Assembly: GCA_020744425.1 (NCBI GenBank)
Contig: JAGMUV010000010.1
Location: 868,001 to 932,000 of the forward strand
Reading direction: 5' to 3'
Length of the DNA: 64,000 nt
DNA from: Dactylonectria macrodidyma
Lineage: Eukaryota > Ascomycota > Sordariomycetes > Hypocreales > Nectriaceae
A model generated the notes under the pieces. That model saw only the letters and a program-made list of their open reading frames with translations. It was not told the DNA's origin and searched no databases. Within the stretch, counting starts at the first letter, position 1. Each line of letters begins with the position of its first letter. Positions 35,389 through 46,692 of this stretch are shown here, one piece after another. The translations under genes were made by a program, and so were the position numbers.

Positions 35389-36635
35389 ATGGAGAAAACG
35401 CTGACCGGGAAGCGACGGAAAATCGATGTTGATAGCATACTTCGTGCCAGCAACCAGAGGGCACCCAGCTTGTCTGCAGGATCGTCTGCCTCAGAGCCGT
35501 ATTCCATACCCTCGAGCTCCGCTTCGCCCCTCAAACGACAGGTCATGGGCCTCAGCCTCGACGAAACAGGTTTCGATTCGCGCCATCTAGATATCGATAA
35601 GCCGCCTGTACTCACTGCCTCCTAACTCTTTTCCGCTCTAGCCGATATTAGCGACGGCGATGGCATCCTGCCCTTCGACCGACGCGACGAGATTCTCGAC
35701 AGCTCTGAGGTACGAGGGACAGGGCATCGCCGTTGGAAAAACGCCTTCAGGGACTCTACTGAGTTCAAACATCTCCCAGGCCGCATCCCATCGCTCCGAG
35801 AGGTAGTAACGATCCTGAAAAGGGCGACAGATTGTTAGGAATTGGGATATGAAGAAGCGGGCTGGAATGAAGAGGTCCACGGCCATCTCTTGGCTGCAGT
35901 CTTTAGGGGGCCTCTTGACTCAGAAGGTCTATTTAATTATACCAAATGGCAAGTTTCTGGATACCTACTGAAGCAGATTGGTTTATACTAATAACACCTG
36001 ATAGCACCACTATTCGCCCGCATAAGAGTTTCCTCCTGCGATCGATTAGAATAAAGATGATTGACTACTGCGTTTATGCTGATCCGAGTCGGAATGACCC
36101 TGTCCTTGCACATACGCTCTAGTCACCCTGCGAAATAATACTGACGCTCTCTGTTAATTATATCGTTAATATTAAGCGTTTATAGCTATAACTAATCGTA
36201 CTAAGCATTAAGACTAAGGAACCAGGCCAGAACTTGAACGCCGCCGAGGTGCAAATGGGCATGTGGCATATAGCCTAGTGGGCATTCCTGCGATATACGA
36301 TTCTCCTATTATTATAGATCAGCACCTAAGGATCCCTTACGGACAATAAGTACAAAAAGCAAGTAGACGAGGCCATATGCGCGCTACCTTTTATTCCTAG
36401 AGTCATTATCATAGGCCACCGGTAGCTTTTTATTATATTAACGCAGGGCAAGAGTAAAAAGATTCAATTCTGGACTGAGTATAAGTTTAGCAGTACTTAT
36501 AATATCAGAAATATATACTAGATCATCTCGGGACTGAGGGAACTTGCTTCGTGGGCGGAAACAGTCTACTTGCCGTGGTTTCGAAAGTATATTCTAGATC
36601 GAGTTGGAAATAAGACGAGCAACGACAAGACATGA
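35389..36635 (+). pseudogene. Decayed PD-(D/E)XK nuclease-like gene
   Basis: Remnant of a fungal protein of the PD-(D/E)XK nuclease-like family. The start MEKTLTGKRRKIDVDSIL with Ser/Pro-rich residues is intact. Further on come GRIPSLREVVTILKRA, EEAGWNEEVHGHLL, MIDYCVYADPSRND, then IKTKEPGQNLNAAEVQMGMWHIA, which matches the catalytic (E)TK and QxxMW region, and WAETVYLPWFRKYIL near the end. Several TAG/TAA stops interrupt it (for example after RATDC, within HTL*SPCE, and after WHIA) and the frame changes at least once (near 35627). Many stops fit C-to-T change of CAG. These proteins are often near repeats and HET genes in fungi; their biological role is unclear. Confidence 0.6.
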
Positions 36636-37960
36636 ATAAACGATTTGGATAATTGATCTACTCCGGTGTAAAGCCTCTTGACTGCGTTGTTTGATTGGCA
36701 CATCCAAGTACTGTTTCTGTCTTATTGGACCTGGCAGTGACGGTAACCGCACGAGCGATGCAGGCTGTGGCAGGGAGTTGAAACAATGACATGGGCTTGG
36801 TGTCACTGCTCCTCCATCGGCGAGGAGATGCGATAGCTATTACGGAGGGGGATGTGAAGGATGGCGTAACATGATTCTCAGTCGCTTAACAGTCCAGCGT
36901 TTTCAGAATGCCTTGTCTTGCTTGAGTTCTACCACATGTCACTAATGATACCACACCCCCACTGAATTGCATTAGGACCTCTCTAAGCGACTCTGCATAA
37001 CGCAAAGAAGCATGTCAGCACTCAGTGGGCAATAGCTGGCCATCTTCTTCAACTAAAGCGGTTACATGGGTGTGCAAATTGCCAAATCGTCACAACCACC
37101 ACATGACAAAGATTCTCTGTTCCCGTCGTGTCTCCTTAGATCCCCGACCTAGTTTGATGAGTTGATTATCGGTGGGGTGCGTACTTATATTACTAGTACT
37201 AACTTCGAAATGCCCTTGTTTTAAATACCCACCTTATGGTCTCGGCTAATCACGACAAGATCGAGCGATTAGGAGCGGCGAGTCGATCTCAGAGCTCGCT
37301 CTGCACAGAAGTTGCCTACCCTAAACTCACAAGTCCGGCGTAGAACGTAGAACCCAATCGTCACAGTTCAGGTACTAGTTATAAATCGCCGTATTCCCAT
37401 CTGTCTCTTTTACCCCGATAAACCTAAGTGGCTCATCTATGAAGGCGGCGATAAGCTTCAGCATCTCAAAAGCCCAGTAGACGCGGTGTAGTCCATCTAC
37501 TGTTGACTACCCTTTGCTAGGTGTTTGATACAGCAACGGCACTGCGTTGCCATAATGCCGATATTATCCAGGTTCTACTTCTATCATGCAAATGTATTTC
37601 GTACTTGACATCCCATATTCAGCATGATATCCAGGCTAATGAAGAGCATTATGATGGCTAGAAAGGGGCCGGAAACGAGCAAGAAGGTTCTCGGAACGTT
37701 TCAAATCATCAACCAAATTAACAATAACGTGCGAGCTCGAAATTGCCTTTGTCATACAGTACGTTTGAACCCAAAACGACAGGTGGTAGGGTTTGAAATT
37801 CAACAAATAACTATTTGACCATTCCCATAATTAAGAGAGAAGGCTATTACTATCAAGAAATTATTTCGAACTCCATTGAGTAGTACTCAGATTATATGAA
37901 GTAGTATCTCATCCCCCCGTTCTAGAGTTGCAACTGGTAACCTGGTGATGTCAAATACTC
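36636..37960. other. Intergenic stretch, no gene seen
   Basis: About 1.3 kb after the decayed nuclease-like gene. Only frames of 70 codons or fewer, without motifs. The last 150 nt form the 3' flank of the MFS gene. Confidence 0.5.
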
Positions 37961-39958
37961 TTACAGAGAAACGGCAACACGGTTTGTCTGGTACTTCTTG
38001 ATAGAAGGCAAGAAGACAGCTGCAACAATTGTAACGATACCAAATGGAATGCTTGCATACCAAACGTATTTCAACGCGCCTGCATATGCCCACCTGACCC
38101 CGATCACGGCCGCCTGAAGGATAGCGGGAGTATATCCAGGCACAGTCGAAATCTCCTCTGGTGCTGTTAGCAGCGTTCCTACGAACACCTCGGCATCATC
38201 TGGTGCCAAACCAGCTGCAATTGCGTATTCGGCAACAGTAGTTGGGAGAATGCCCGTGAGTTTGTTAACGAAGACGTTGTAGTAGATCGTGTAGCCAATT
38301 GAGCCGCCGAGTGTACGAATAGACAGGGAGAGTGCGGCGGTGGTCGCCAGCAGCGAGTCTGGCACGACAATCATAGCGACTGTTGCAGCTGGAACAAGGA
38401 GGCCTCCGACACCGAATCCGGCAATGGTCCCCATCGCCACTGTAAATTTCGGGTTTTCAGGAGTAGTTGCGGATAGAGCACCGCCAAATGCAGCTGTTTC
38501 AAATGTATCAGCATTACTGTTAGCCATGTGTGCGAGTCGCGAAACTCACTCATCAGTGTAGCCGCGATCATTAATATGGCACTGGCAGGAATAGCCTTGA
38601 CGGAAAGTAGGGAGTTGAAAAATACTGCTCCGGCAGTGATTGAGATGCCGTAGCCCAAACCTTTGAGGCCAATCTGGACTGGGTCGGGAGTGTAAACCGC
38701 AGAAAATGTGAGAGGAAAGAAGTTGATGAGAGAGTAGAAGTTGAGTCCTGCGACAAAGGCGATGAAGAATGCCATTCCAACAATCTTCTGGCCTGCAAAG
38801 AGTTCTCGTGGAATCATTGGGTTCTTTGCGAATTTCCACTCCCAAATGATCCAGAGTACAATGAGAAAACTTCCGAGGATGAGTTGAACGAGAATGTAGG
38901 CGCTCTTCCATGGATGGGTGTATCCTCCTCCCTGTAAAGCAACAAGGCTAGAACGAATTAGCGGTAATTCCAAAAAGACCTCGGGAGGTGTGTTTAGAAA
39001 CCTACAGGAGAGTAATTCCAGTGATGGACAGTACAGCTCCGGCGTAGTCTATCTGCTTCAGAATATCGCGTTTCGAGACTCCTTCCATGCGAGGATGGTC
39101 TTTAGGAAAATACGTAAAAGCAAGGCCTGTGAGTACGAATGCGTTCCAAATCCTGCGAAGGTTAATTCAGATACCAAGGTAATATCAGAACTTGGGTCTT
39201 ACAGTGTCAACCACATCGTCCATCTCCACGTCGCATGTACCGATAGAAGCTGAGAGTACATGACGTAGGGAGTGAATGGCAGTAGAAACGACGTCACGAA
39301 AGCCAGGGAAAGACCCCGTTGTCTCACAGGAACGATATCAGAAATGCTTCGCAGTCGTCAGTCAATTCGCCAAGGCCTCCAAATATTTGGAGGATGAACT
39401 TACCCAGCAAGAGCCGTCAATTCGCAAATACCCGCACCTGCTCCAGACAGGGACATTCCAGCTATGGCTTGACCAAAGGAATGAGCGGTTCCAACAAGAA
39501 CAAGTCCTACCATGATTGTGACCAAGCCCATTAAAGTAATCTCACGACGACCAAGAAGATCTTGCAGGTAGCCTACAAACGGAGCCACGGCAGTAATGGC
39601 CAAGGTATTGCTAACTGGAAGCCAGACCCCGTTGGCTGTGGCTCCCAGGTCCGCCTCGATGTAGCTCAACGCTCCGCCAACGAAGTACAGATTGACTTGG
39701 GAACCTTGACTGATATGTGAGCGAGTGAGTTGTGTTCCATTGGAGCCAGAGTTGCTGACCTGAATAGAGTGCTCCAAGCGACATTGCAGCAATGATTGTC
39801 TTTGGAGTCCAGACGACGTTTCCATCGGAGTCGTCAGATTTGAAGGCATGGCTGTTGTGCAAGTGGAGATGGTTCTTGTCAGCGCCTTCAAACGTGTCGG
39901 CGCTGGATCCATTGAGGTCTTGGATGACTTGCGCCTTCTCGCTGCCGGGGTCTGACAT
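37961..39958 (-). CDS. MFS drug/toxin efflux transporter, TRI12-like
   Basis: Plasma-membrane proton antiporter of the fungal TRI12/DHA2 type, 573 aa. Exons 39958-39760, 39704-39404, 39346-39203, 39152-39006, 38947-38550 and 38493-37961 sum to 1722 nt. The start is the ATG of MSDPGSEKAQ; an upstream TTG extension is not used. After an acidic/His-rich cytoplasmic tail come about 14 hydrophobic segments. Landmarks: VWLPVSNTLAITAVAPFVGYLQDLLGRR (motif A, GxLxDxxGRR-like), SLSGAGAGICEL (motif C-like), DIVPVRQRG, WRWTMWLTLIWNAF, and ALSLSIRTLGGSIGYTIYYNVF near the C-terminus. It faces a Zn2Cys6 regulator gene across a 1.2 kb promoter with tandem CCG-N8-CGG sites, suggesting induced efflux. No biosynthetic gene is adjacent. 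Confidence 0.9.
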
Positions 39959-41138
39959 TTTGTGAATCAATATTCTGCGTTGTTTTGGCTGAGTGAATTT
40001 AGGTATGCAATCGAGAGGTCCGGTATGTCAAGAGAACAGAACAAAGATATAGATTCCAGCTCGAAGCTGTGGAATCGCGTCCATCTTATAACTTTGCGTA
40101 ACACAGACAGCCATAGCATACTTTGGGCCGTCATAACATATCCGTTCGCATTACGAAGCAAGCCGCCCTCTAACCTCGTCCCAAACGGGTAGTCTGAAGT
40201 ACGGTAGTCTAAGTCATACAATGCGGGGGTGGAGGAAGACCGGCACTTAGGTCTGGGGTAGCAAGGGTCTGATTGGCCATAGTGCGGGGAGGCACTTTTG
40301 ACTTAGTGCCAGCAGCAACTTGCCCGTGATGTAGCGGACAGCAAATAGTATAGTGATAGCCGGGGGGACACTCTGGGGACCGGAATACCGAGGAGTATCG
40401 GTTCGTAGACATCCCCTTGGGGACCGCGATACCGAGGAGTATCGGTTCGAGGGCATCCCCATTGGAGGCCTAAGCTGGTAGTGCAGTTAGGGGAACGTAC
40501 CTCAAAGGCACTAATGCCAGAAAGAGTTTACCCTCATAGGGATCCTCGACTAGGTTAAGAGATGTTTCCCTTCTGGGGTTACGGAGTACTAGGTCGCAAA
40601 TACCGACACCAATACGACTGACTCAGTTTCTGACTCAGTCGACACAAGCGTGACCACTCAGTACAAAATAGTGCATGGTGTCTCAAGGTAAATGCCCTTC
40701 CCTACCCATGGGGAAGATCAATGCGACCCAAGACCAAAAAAGCATTGCAGGTAGATATAGCACCCCAGAGTAGCTAGAGACTTCTGTAAGGCACTGCCCA
40801 GACTACATAGTAGAGTTACCTACGACCTTGAGACCGCGCCATTGTCGCCCTCCCTCATCTTTCATCCACCCCGCATCTCGGAAGATCGCTGCTAGGTACT
40901 GTCCGGTAGTCTAGCAGTGCGGGGTGTATGTAGTCTAGACCTGTGGAGTGAAGTCTAGACCTCTCATCAACGTCAATTCCGTGTGCGTGTGGTATGACTA
41001 AGGAAGGCATTCTACTTTCGATATCGACTTAATAGGTGGGCCCGGCCATTTTCCCCATCCTTTTCAACCCCATCCCTTCTCAACATCTTCCTTCAGCCAC
41101 GCAGCTCGTACTTCTCTCCGCATTCGTCACGTAAAGAT
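39959..41138. promoter_or_regulatory. Divergent promoter between MFS transporter and Zn2Cys6 regulator
   Basis: The 1.18 kb between the two start codons has no gene. It holds a tandem 42-nt repeat (40375-40460) with CCG-N8-CGG cores and two TGACTCAG boxes (40619-40626 and 40631-40638), which match AP-1/Yap-type sites. A CT-rich stretch precedes the regulator start. Confidence 0.6.
40375..40460. repeat. Tandem 42-nt repeat carrying candidate regulator sites
   Basis: Copies 40375-40416 and 40419-40460 differ at about five positions. Both keep the core ACCGAGGAGTATCGGT, a perfect inverted repeat (ACCGA/TCGGT) that is also CCG-N8-CGG. Zn2Cys6 dimers bind paired CGG/CCG triplets, so the site may serve the regulator encoded at 41139 (inference). 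Confidence 0.75.
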
Positions 41139-43820
41139 ATGGCTGAGCTCGGTCTTGAAGACTTCCTTACCGACCTGGACGGTTCGGAGTCGGAACAGGA
41201 TGCGCTGTTGCTCCCACGACCAGCCTCGTCCGCACAGCAGGGCGACCTGCAAGCAAATGCAAAGAAGCGCATTATCCGCCGCCGAGCACGCCGAGCCTGT
41301 GCGGAATGTAGAAAGAGAAAGGTTCGTTGCGACGTAGTAGTCGAGGGGCAGCTCTGCACGAATTGTAGACTAGATGGTCGACCATGTACAGTTTCAGGTG
41401 CGGACGCAGTTCCCAGAGCCTAGAATTGGGGTAGAGTACTAATAGCTAAATCTTTAGGCCGACGAAAAAGGTCCGCACTTCCTCAATCACTGTCATCGGA
41501 GCAGATACGAGACAAAGAGCCTCAGGTGCCTCTACTCCTGGGTACAACATCCACAATCGCACCGACTACAATAACTGTGACACCTCCTTCTGATGAACAC
41601 CTTTTGGACCTTGACCGGAGAAGAGACTGTCCTTCTCCTACCCAAGGTCTCAACTTTCGAGAACTATCCTCCTTCACAATTTCCGATGTCGATATTATCT
41701 TCTCGTATCATGGCTTTCTGGCAACTGGATCGTTGTCCCACATACCTGTCACAGACTTTAAATTCCTCGAGACCAAAGGCTGCTTCCACTTGCCCGCCAG
41801 GCCTGTCCTAGATGAGTTTGTTGTTGAGTACTTCCGTCATGTTCATCCAATGCTGCCGATACTGAATGAAGGTGCTTTTTGGAACATGTATCTTAGCGAC
41901 GGGCAGTTTGACCAGCAAGCCAAAAGGATATCACTCTTTACTTTCCGGGCTATGCTATTTGTCGCCTCTAGCGTAAGTTCTTGTCTTAGGCTCGCAATAG
42001 CTCCTGCTAACGAGACAGTTTGTATCGAGGGATACCATCAAGCTTCTGGGGTTCAAAGACGCTCTCGAGGCAAGATCCTCGTTGTATCGTCGAGCGAAGC
42101 TGCTGTATGATTTTGATACTACATCAGATCCCATCGCAAAAGCTCAAGGTGCTCTACTCTTAACTTATTATTGCTCGGAGAGAGAACCGGTATTTATTGT
42201 ACACCCGAGAAGCATAAATGACCTGCTCACTGTTACCAAGCTCGCAAACACTTTCTGGCTTCGCATCGCTATACAATATGCACAATCGGAGCGGGCTCAT
42301 ATGTACTCTCAATCACCATCTTTGCCTCTTGAGGTCCGTCAGGAGCGGAAAAGGCTGTGGTGGTTCGTAATGGAGGCCAATTATCTGTGTTTCTTTTTTA
42401 CTGACTTGAAGTAGGTGCTGCATCATACGCGACCGGATTTTACCGCTCGGAGTGAGGAGATCAATTCAAATCAGCCGTAGCACTTTTGATTTCGACCAAG
42501 AGACTTTCGCCGAAGCAGACCTTGAGGAAGAGTTGGAGACCTCACGAGTCTATGGGAGAGAAGCCAAGCGCACCCTAGCTTGTGTCATGAAAGCTCAAGT
42601 TAATCTTGCTATTATTTTGACTGACGTCTTAGCACTGGTATACCCAATAAATTCTCTGGACCATAACTCATTAATGGCTATGCCAGCATTGACGAAACGT
42701 CTCAGAGATGAGTTGATTGTTTGGGAAACGGCGTCCCAAGCCTCAGTCCTAGCATCAGATTCCGGTGCAGCACCACATCCATCAGTGCTTCTGTTCTGGG
42801 GCTTAACGCAGATTTATTATTGGTTGGTTGAGACAGGTATGCGCCTTTTAAAGGTTCTTTATTTTGACTTGATCTGTTTAGGTCCGCTCGCGCAGCCCTC
42901 TGTCAATACGAATGTCTTGCCCTCCAAGCCAATTGTCCAGAACCAAATACCCCAAGTACTCGAGAGCTCGGTAACGAAATACACCTCTCTGTCGCTCAAA
43001 TATCACGTATTGTTGGTTCGTTCGTTCATCAAAACGTTGCTCAGTATTTACCTGTCAGCGCGTGAGTCTTTCTTCCCTATGAACGTCTTTTTTCTGTACC
43101 TATCTGAACATCATTAGTGTCGCATATCTAGCACTTCCCATTATTCTGAACACGATCGACATACGCTCTGCAAGGACGAAGAACACCATCAAAAATACTC
43201 AGTTGCGATTAAGCAATCATGCTATGGAGCTCTGTCGCGAGAAATATTCCGGCGCGCATACGGCCCTGAATACTATCAACAGGGCAATCGCTTCTGTGGA
43301 TATTCCACCAAGTGCTGCCTCGGCAACAGCTCTTGCGTACTTGACACAATCCTCAGTCACATCTACAGAGATCTCAGAGCAGATGCCATCTACCCAACTC
43401 CTCTCAACAACAGCGGAGATAAAAGACTGGCTCACGATCTTAGTCAAACAACCTCGAGCCTACCTTCGACTAGCTTTCACAGTGGATATGAGCCTTTCTC
43501 GTGGACATTACGTAGGTAGTGAAGAGCTGCCACGAGTGCTGTTGGTTGAGGACGGCTATTATGGTGGCGTAATGAATGTCCCGAAGCCGCTAGAACTGCC
43601 ACAGATCAAGCACCATGACCAAGCAGAGATGAATCGAGTTAGACTCGCGGACGAGGAGGAACCAAAGCTTCGGCTTGACCTTGACTTCTTTGACTTCGGA
43701 GGGGATATAGGTCCGGTACAAACGAGCAGTATGTATATGAGTGATTATAGAACACCGAGCGAGCATTCCTGGACTGGGGTAATGGTAGAGGAACTCTTGG
43801 AGGAGGTTGGTAGGGTGTAG
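41139..43820 (+). CDS. Zn2Cys6 transcription factor
   Basis: Nuclear regulator, 802 aa. Exons 41139-41397, 41458-41972, 42019-42362, 42415-42822, 42882-43061 and 43118-43820 sum to 2409 nt. The binuclear zinc cluster lies at about residues 54-82 (CAECRKRKVRCD, then CTNC and C), preceded by basic RRRARR. The rest is the fungal-specific middle homology domain: FFRHVHPMLPILNEG, KRLWW, RDRILPLGVRR, ARAALCQYECLALQANCP and ISRIVGSFVHQNVAQYLP. The third and fourth introns use weak donors (GTTCGT and GTTGGT); they were chosen because only they rebuild WWCCIIRDRILP and IYYWSARAAL in frame. The first of these removes a stop at 42412. It probably controls the divergent MFS gene and itself through the repeat between them. 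Confidence 0.86.
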
Positions 43821-44592
43821 GGTCTGTCTCGAGCGAAAGAAGAAAGCTCCATTAGCCTATCTTTGGCATGAAGTCTATCTTTTCTACGATCACGTTCTGA
43901 GGTATTAAAAATAAAGGTATGACAAAGCAGAGAATGCAGAAACCAGGCCATAAAGGCCATATCAAAATCCGTTTTCGCGGCTTTGGGAACTTTGGATATA
44001 ATCGAATCAAAAAGCCCCTAATTGTGTGGATGAGGCTCTCGGCAGCTCTTCGTCCGGATCGGCGTGGCCGCGGAAGGTTTAATCGGCAGACTCGAGCTCT
44101 TCATTGTTGCATAACCCTACCCTGTATGTATCGTCTCGAAGGGTTTGGATTCGAGAGCTGGCCCAGCGCCAAATATTCGAATAAATATTCAGAGCGTTTC
44201 CGCTGTTAGCCACACCTCTCCTATGGGCATTGCTTCCTATGAGCATAGCTTCCTATGGACTGGCGGCAAAAACTATGAAGGTGAACTTGAACCTGAATGA
44301 GTGAAAAGTCGAATCTTGAGTTTTAGAACCGAGGTACATGGTCTTTGCTTGGTCCTTGCAGCGGCCCCATCTTCTCATCCGGATGAAAGTTGAACCGAGC
44401 GGCAACCCATTTTCTGTAAAGTGAGTTCAAATGGTATTGGACACGGTAAAAGCTAGGTAACTTCATGCGGATCAGCGGTTCGGCGGATCACTTCCCTAGA
44501 TGGCTTAGCTTAGGTCCTCAAAAATCGCAGGAGTTTACCGAGTTCATATGTGCTTGTTGGTGTGGATTCGACCGTACAGTCCGGGTTTATCG

Positions 44593-44730
44593 TGTCGGAA
44601 AGCTAGCGTGGCATTCAGAAGACCTTAACTGTGTGTATTATGTGTGTATATGTAGCCGGGAGGTCTCCCGGCTGTGACGGCGTAAGTCATGCAGTTATTA
44701 CCAAAGGCGGGGGCCTGAGGTATCTACCCC
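44593..44730 (+). repeat. Left arm of a 2.1 kb-spaced inverted repeat
   Basis: This arm, starting TGTCGGAAAGCTAGCGTGGCATTCAG and running through TG-rich sequence and CGGGAGGTCTCCCGGC to GGGGCCTGAGG and ATCTACCC, is the imperfect reverse complement of 46693-46817. Arms of this size around about 2 kb suggest a decayed DNA transposon or two opposed copies of one element. Confidence 0.75.
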
Positions 44731-44747
44731 AATGGCCAGTTATAACT

Positions 44748-44935
44748 GTTAGATAGCATAGATGACCACGATGATGACCCTGTAATGTGTGTGTGTATTA
44801 TGAAGCTCCTCCTTAAGCTCCCGCTCCTTAAGATCAGGGAGGTATACCTCTTCCTAGCTTCCTAATACAGTCTAGCCTAGCGAGGGCTCGCCGAGCCCTC
44901 CCCGATTCGGTCACGAAACACCACCTAGTCCCACG
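44748..44935 (+). repeat. Dispersed repeat, copy 1, with GC-rich palindrome
   Basis: Begins GTTAGATAGC, continues ATGACC...GATGACC and a TG-rich run, then CTCC-rich sequence, and reaches the palindrome GAGGGCTCGCCGAGCCCTC (44882-44900). The same order of elements recurs in direct orientation from 47597. Confidence 0.5.
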
Positions 44936-45622
44936 TGACCACCCTGCGCCTAGGTGTTCCAACATGGTCCAATTCAACAAACCCATCACTGATCGCTTAT
45001 AAGGTGCTTAATTGAACACGCACGTAGGGCAGTGCGGGGTAGCCTTAGAGGTTAGCTAGCTGCCACACCAGATAAACATTTAACCTTCTGGCCCGGATTC
45101 CAACGGCTCGGGACGAGCCTTGTGGGAGGGAGCATTGTGTCACGGCCTGGTCCTCCGGCCAGCGATTGGCTTAAAAGAGCAGCTAGTGTGCCCAGGCCGC
45201 AATAGCGACTATTGGCCAATCTTTTGCCCTATGGTACGGCGGTCTAGCACAACCGTTACATCTAGTGCTGCCTCGATCTATTGGTATTTTAAGTGGGAAT
45301 AATTAATAACACATATTTAGATTCTTCTTACATACCTAACATATGACAGGGGTGATATGAGGAGGAATATCTTAGAGCTTTAACATAATTGATATAATAG
45401 GTTGGAAATAAGTAGCTAGCATCGGCATCCCTTGACATAGTATAACTCCCATCTATCTCATATGTCCGCCACCATTCTGTGATTGATAGCTGGCAACACA
45501 AAAAGGAAACAGGTTCCCTTCAATGAACGGGCCTAATTTCCAGCTTAACAATCTCGTTCCCCGCCGGGTGCCGCAAACGCCCCGATGATATGGATGGGGC
45601 GGAGAAGTATGGTGGAGCTAGC

Positions 45623-45907
45623 CTAACAATCGTCCCCGCATTTCCAGTAGTGGGAGCCGCAGGTACCAAAAGCGGTAGTCTTCTTGCAGGATAGACCGGC
45701 AGCCCCCGACTTCCGGCAATCATAATCCTCCTGGAGGGCGGAAAGAAACCTGTTGCGGGCCGCCGTCGGTCCCAGATCGGGGCATGCGTCGGTGCATTTA
45801 TAGTGGCAGCGTCCGTCCACGTCGCCGGTAGTTTTGCAGGTCTTCTTGCACGCCTGGACACCGGCCACAGTGGCTAGAGCGTAGACAAGGAAGGATGGCT
45901 TGACCAT
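45623..45907 (-). CDS. Small secreted Cys-rich protein (effector-like)
   Basis: Single exon, 94 aa. The signal peptide is MVKPSFLVYALATVAGVQA, followed directly by a mature chain with ten Cys (CKKTC, GRCHYKC, DACPD, DYDCRK, LSCKK, FGTCG, WKCGDDC). The even Cys number and short length suggest five disulfides and an extracellular role. I do not recognise a named family; candidate effector or antimicrobial-type protein is inference from size, signal and Cys content. The gene lies inside the inverted repeat formed by 44593-44730 and 46693-46817, in the most repeat-rich part of the window, a common position for fungal effector genes. Confidence 0.7.
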   Translation of the reverse strand: MVKPSFLVYALATVAGVQACKKTCKTTGDVDGRCHYKCTDACPDLGPTAARNRFLSALQEDYDCRKSGAAGLSCKKTTAFGTCGSHYWKCGDDC

Positions 45908-46141
45908 TGTGATGGATCTAGAAGGACAGTGAGTATAAACTGGCGACGTGCGTGACAAGGACATACAAGAGGGGAGGATGCTCTGTCGTTATATGAGGTG
46001 ATACAAAGGTTGCGATTGCTGTTGGTTGGGAGGGGTGTCGATCTGAGCGATGTTCATGGACAGAAGTTGGTGTTTATATGCCCAATAAATATGTTGAGGG
46101 ACTGAGAGAATCTATGGGTATGTGTTCAGCAATTGGGCTTG

Positions 46142-46308
46142 TAGCCTGTCAGCGGATGAAGCTTTCATCCGAGTAACCCTTGGTCTTACCCTCTAAATTT
46201 GATAACTTGGTAGGAAACTTATCAATATGTGGAGGGATATAAGGAATATAGAGGGTATATAGCCTGCAAGCGGATGAAGCTTTTGTCCGAGTAACCCTTG
46301 GTCTTACC
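46142..46308. repeat. Direct repeat of 49 nt, two copies
   Basis: Copies 46142-46190 and 46260-46308 start TAGCCTG(T/C) and end GAGTAACCCTTGGTCTTACC; about four mismatches. The second copy runs into the LINE RNase H remnant, so the duplication probably belongs to the decayed element. Confidence 0.85.
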
Positions 46309-46560
46309 GTGACTGGGTCGTATCCGGCGACTCCCTTTGATGCTCAGTCTGCCGCCTCATTGCCAGGCACACCGATATGTGCTGGGATCCAGCGAAACTG
46401 TAGCTCCTATACCCGGCTTCGGAGGTTGTCTAGCTCCTGAATGACCTCCTTTAAGGGATATTGCCCCGACGGAGTCTTGGGGTTCTGTAGTCCTGTAATA
46501 TTTGCAGTGCCAATACTATTCTCTTCAGCTCCGCTGCGTAGACTGTCAAGGCCGGATAAG
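46309..46560 (-). mobile_element. LINE (Tad-like) RNase H domain remnant
   Basis: Read on the minus strand, the blocks VYAAELKRIVLALQILQDY and, in another frame, ELQFRWIPAHIGVPGNEAAD and ASKGVAGYDPVT match the RNase H domain found at the C-terminus of fungal Tad-type LINE ORF2 proteins. A TGA follows NEAAD where Arg is expected (CGA to TGA), and a frameshift separates the two blocks. Only this remnant is recognisable; the reverse transcriptase is not seen. Confidence 0.75.
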
Positions 46561-46692
46561 TATTGTTAGATTGGATCATGTACAAAGTATCAGATCAGGG
46601 AGTCACGTGGCGACATCCGGGGCGCGGCCGACAGGCCGCCGAGCCGTTGCCGAGCGTTGCCTGAATAGGAAGGCGGTCAGGACCGGCTAATT

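Larger units (their letters stand above)
43821..45622. other. Repeat-rich intergenic DNA
   Basis: No gene supported. Contains the left arm of a long inverted repeat (44593-44730), one copy of a dispersed repeat (from 44748), and a GC-rich 19-nt palindrome (44882-44900). Small frames here have no motifs. Confidence 0.5.

Noticed and set aside
45520..45861. 113-codon minus-strand frame overlapping the Cys-rich gene
   Set aside because: Overlaps in another frame, has no signal peptide and an Arg/Pro-rich shadow composition.
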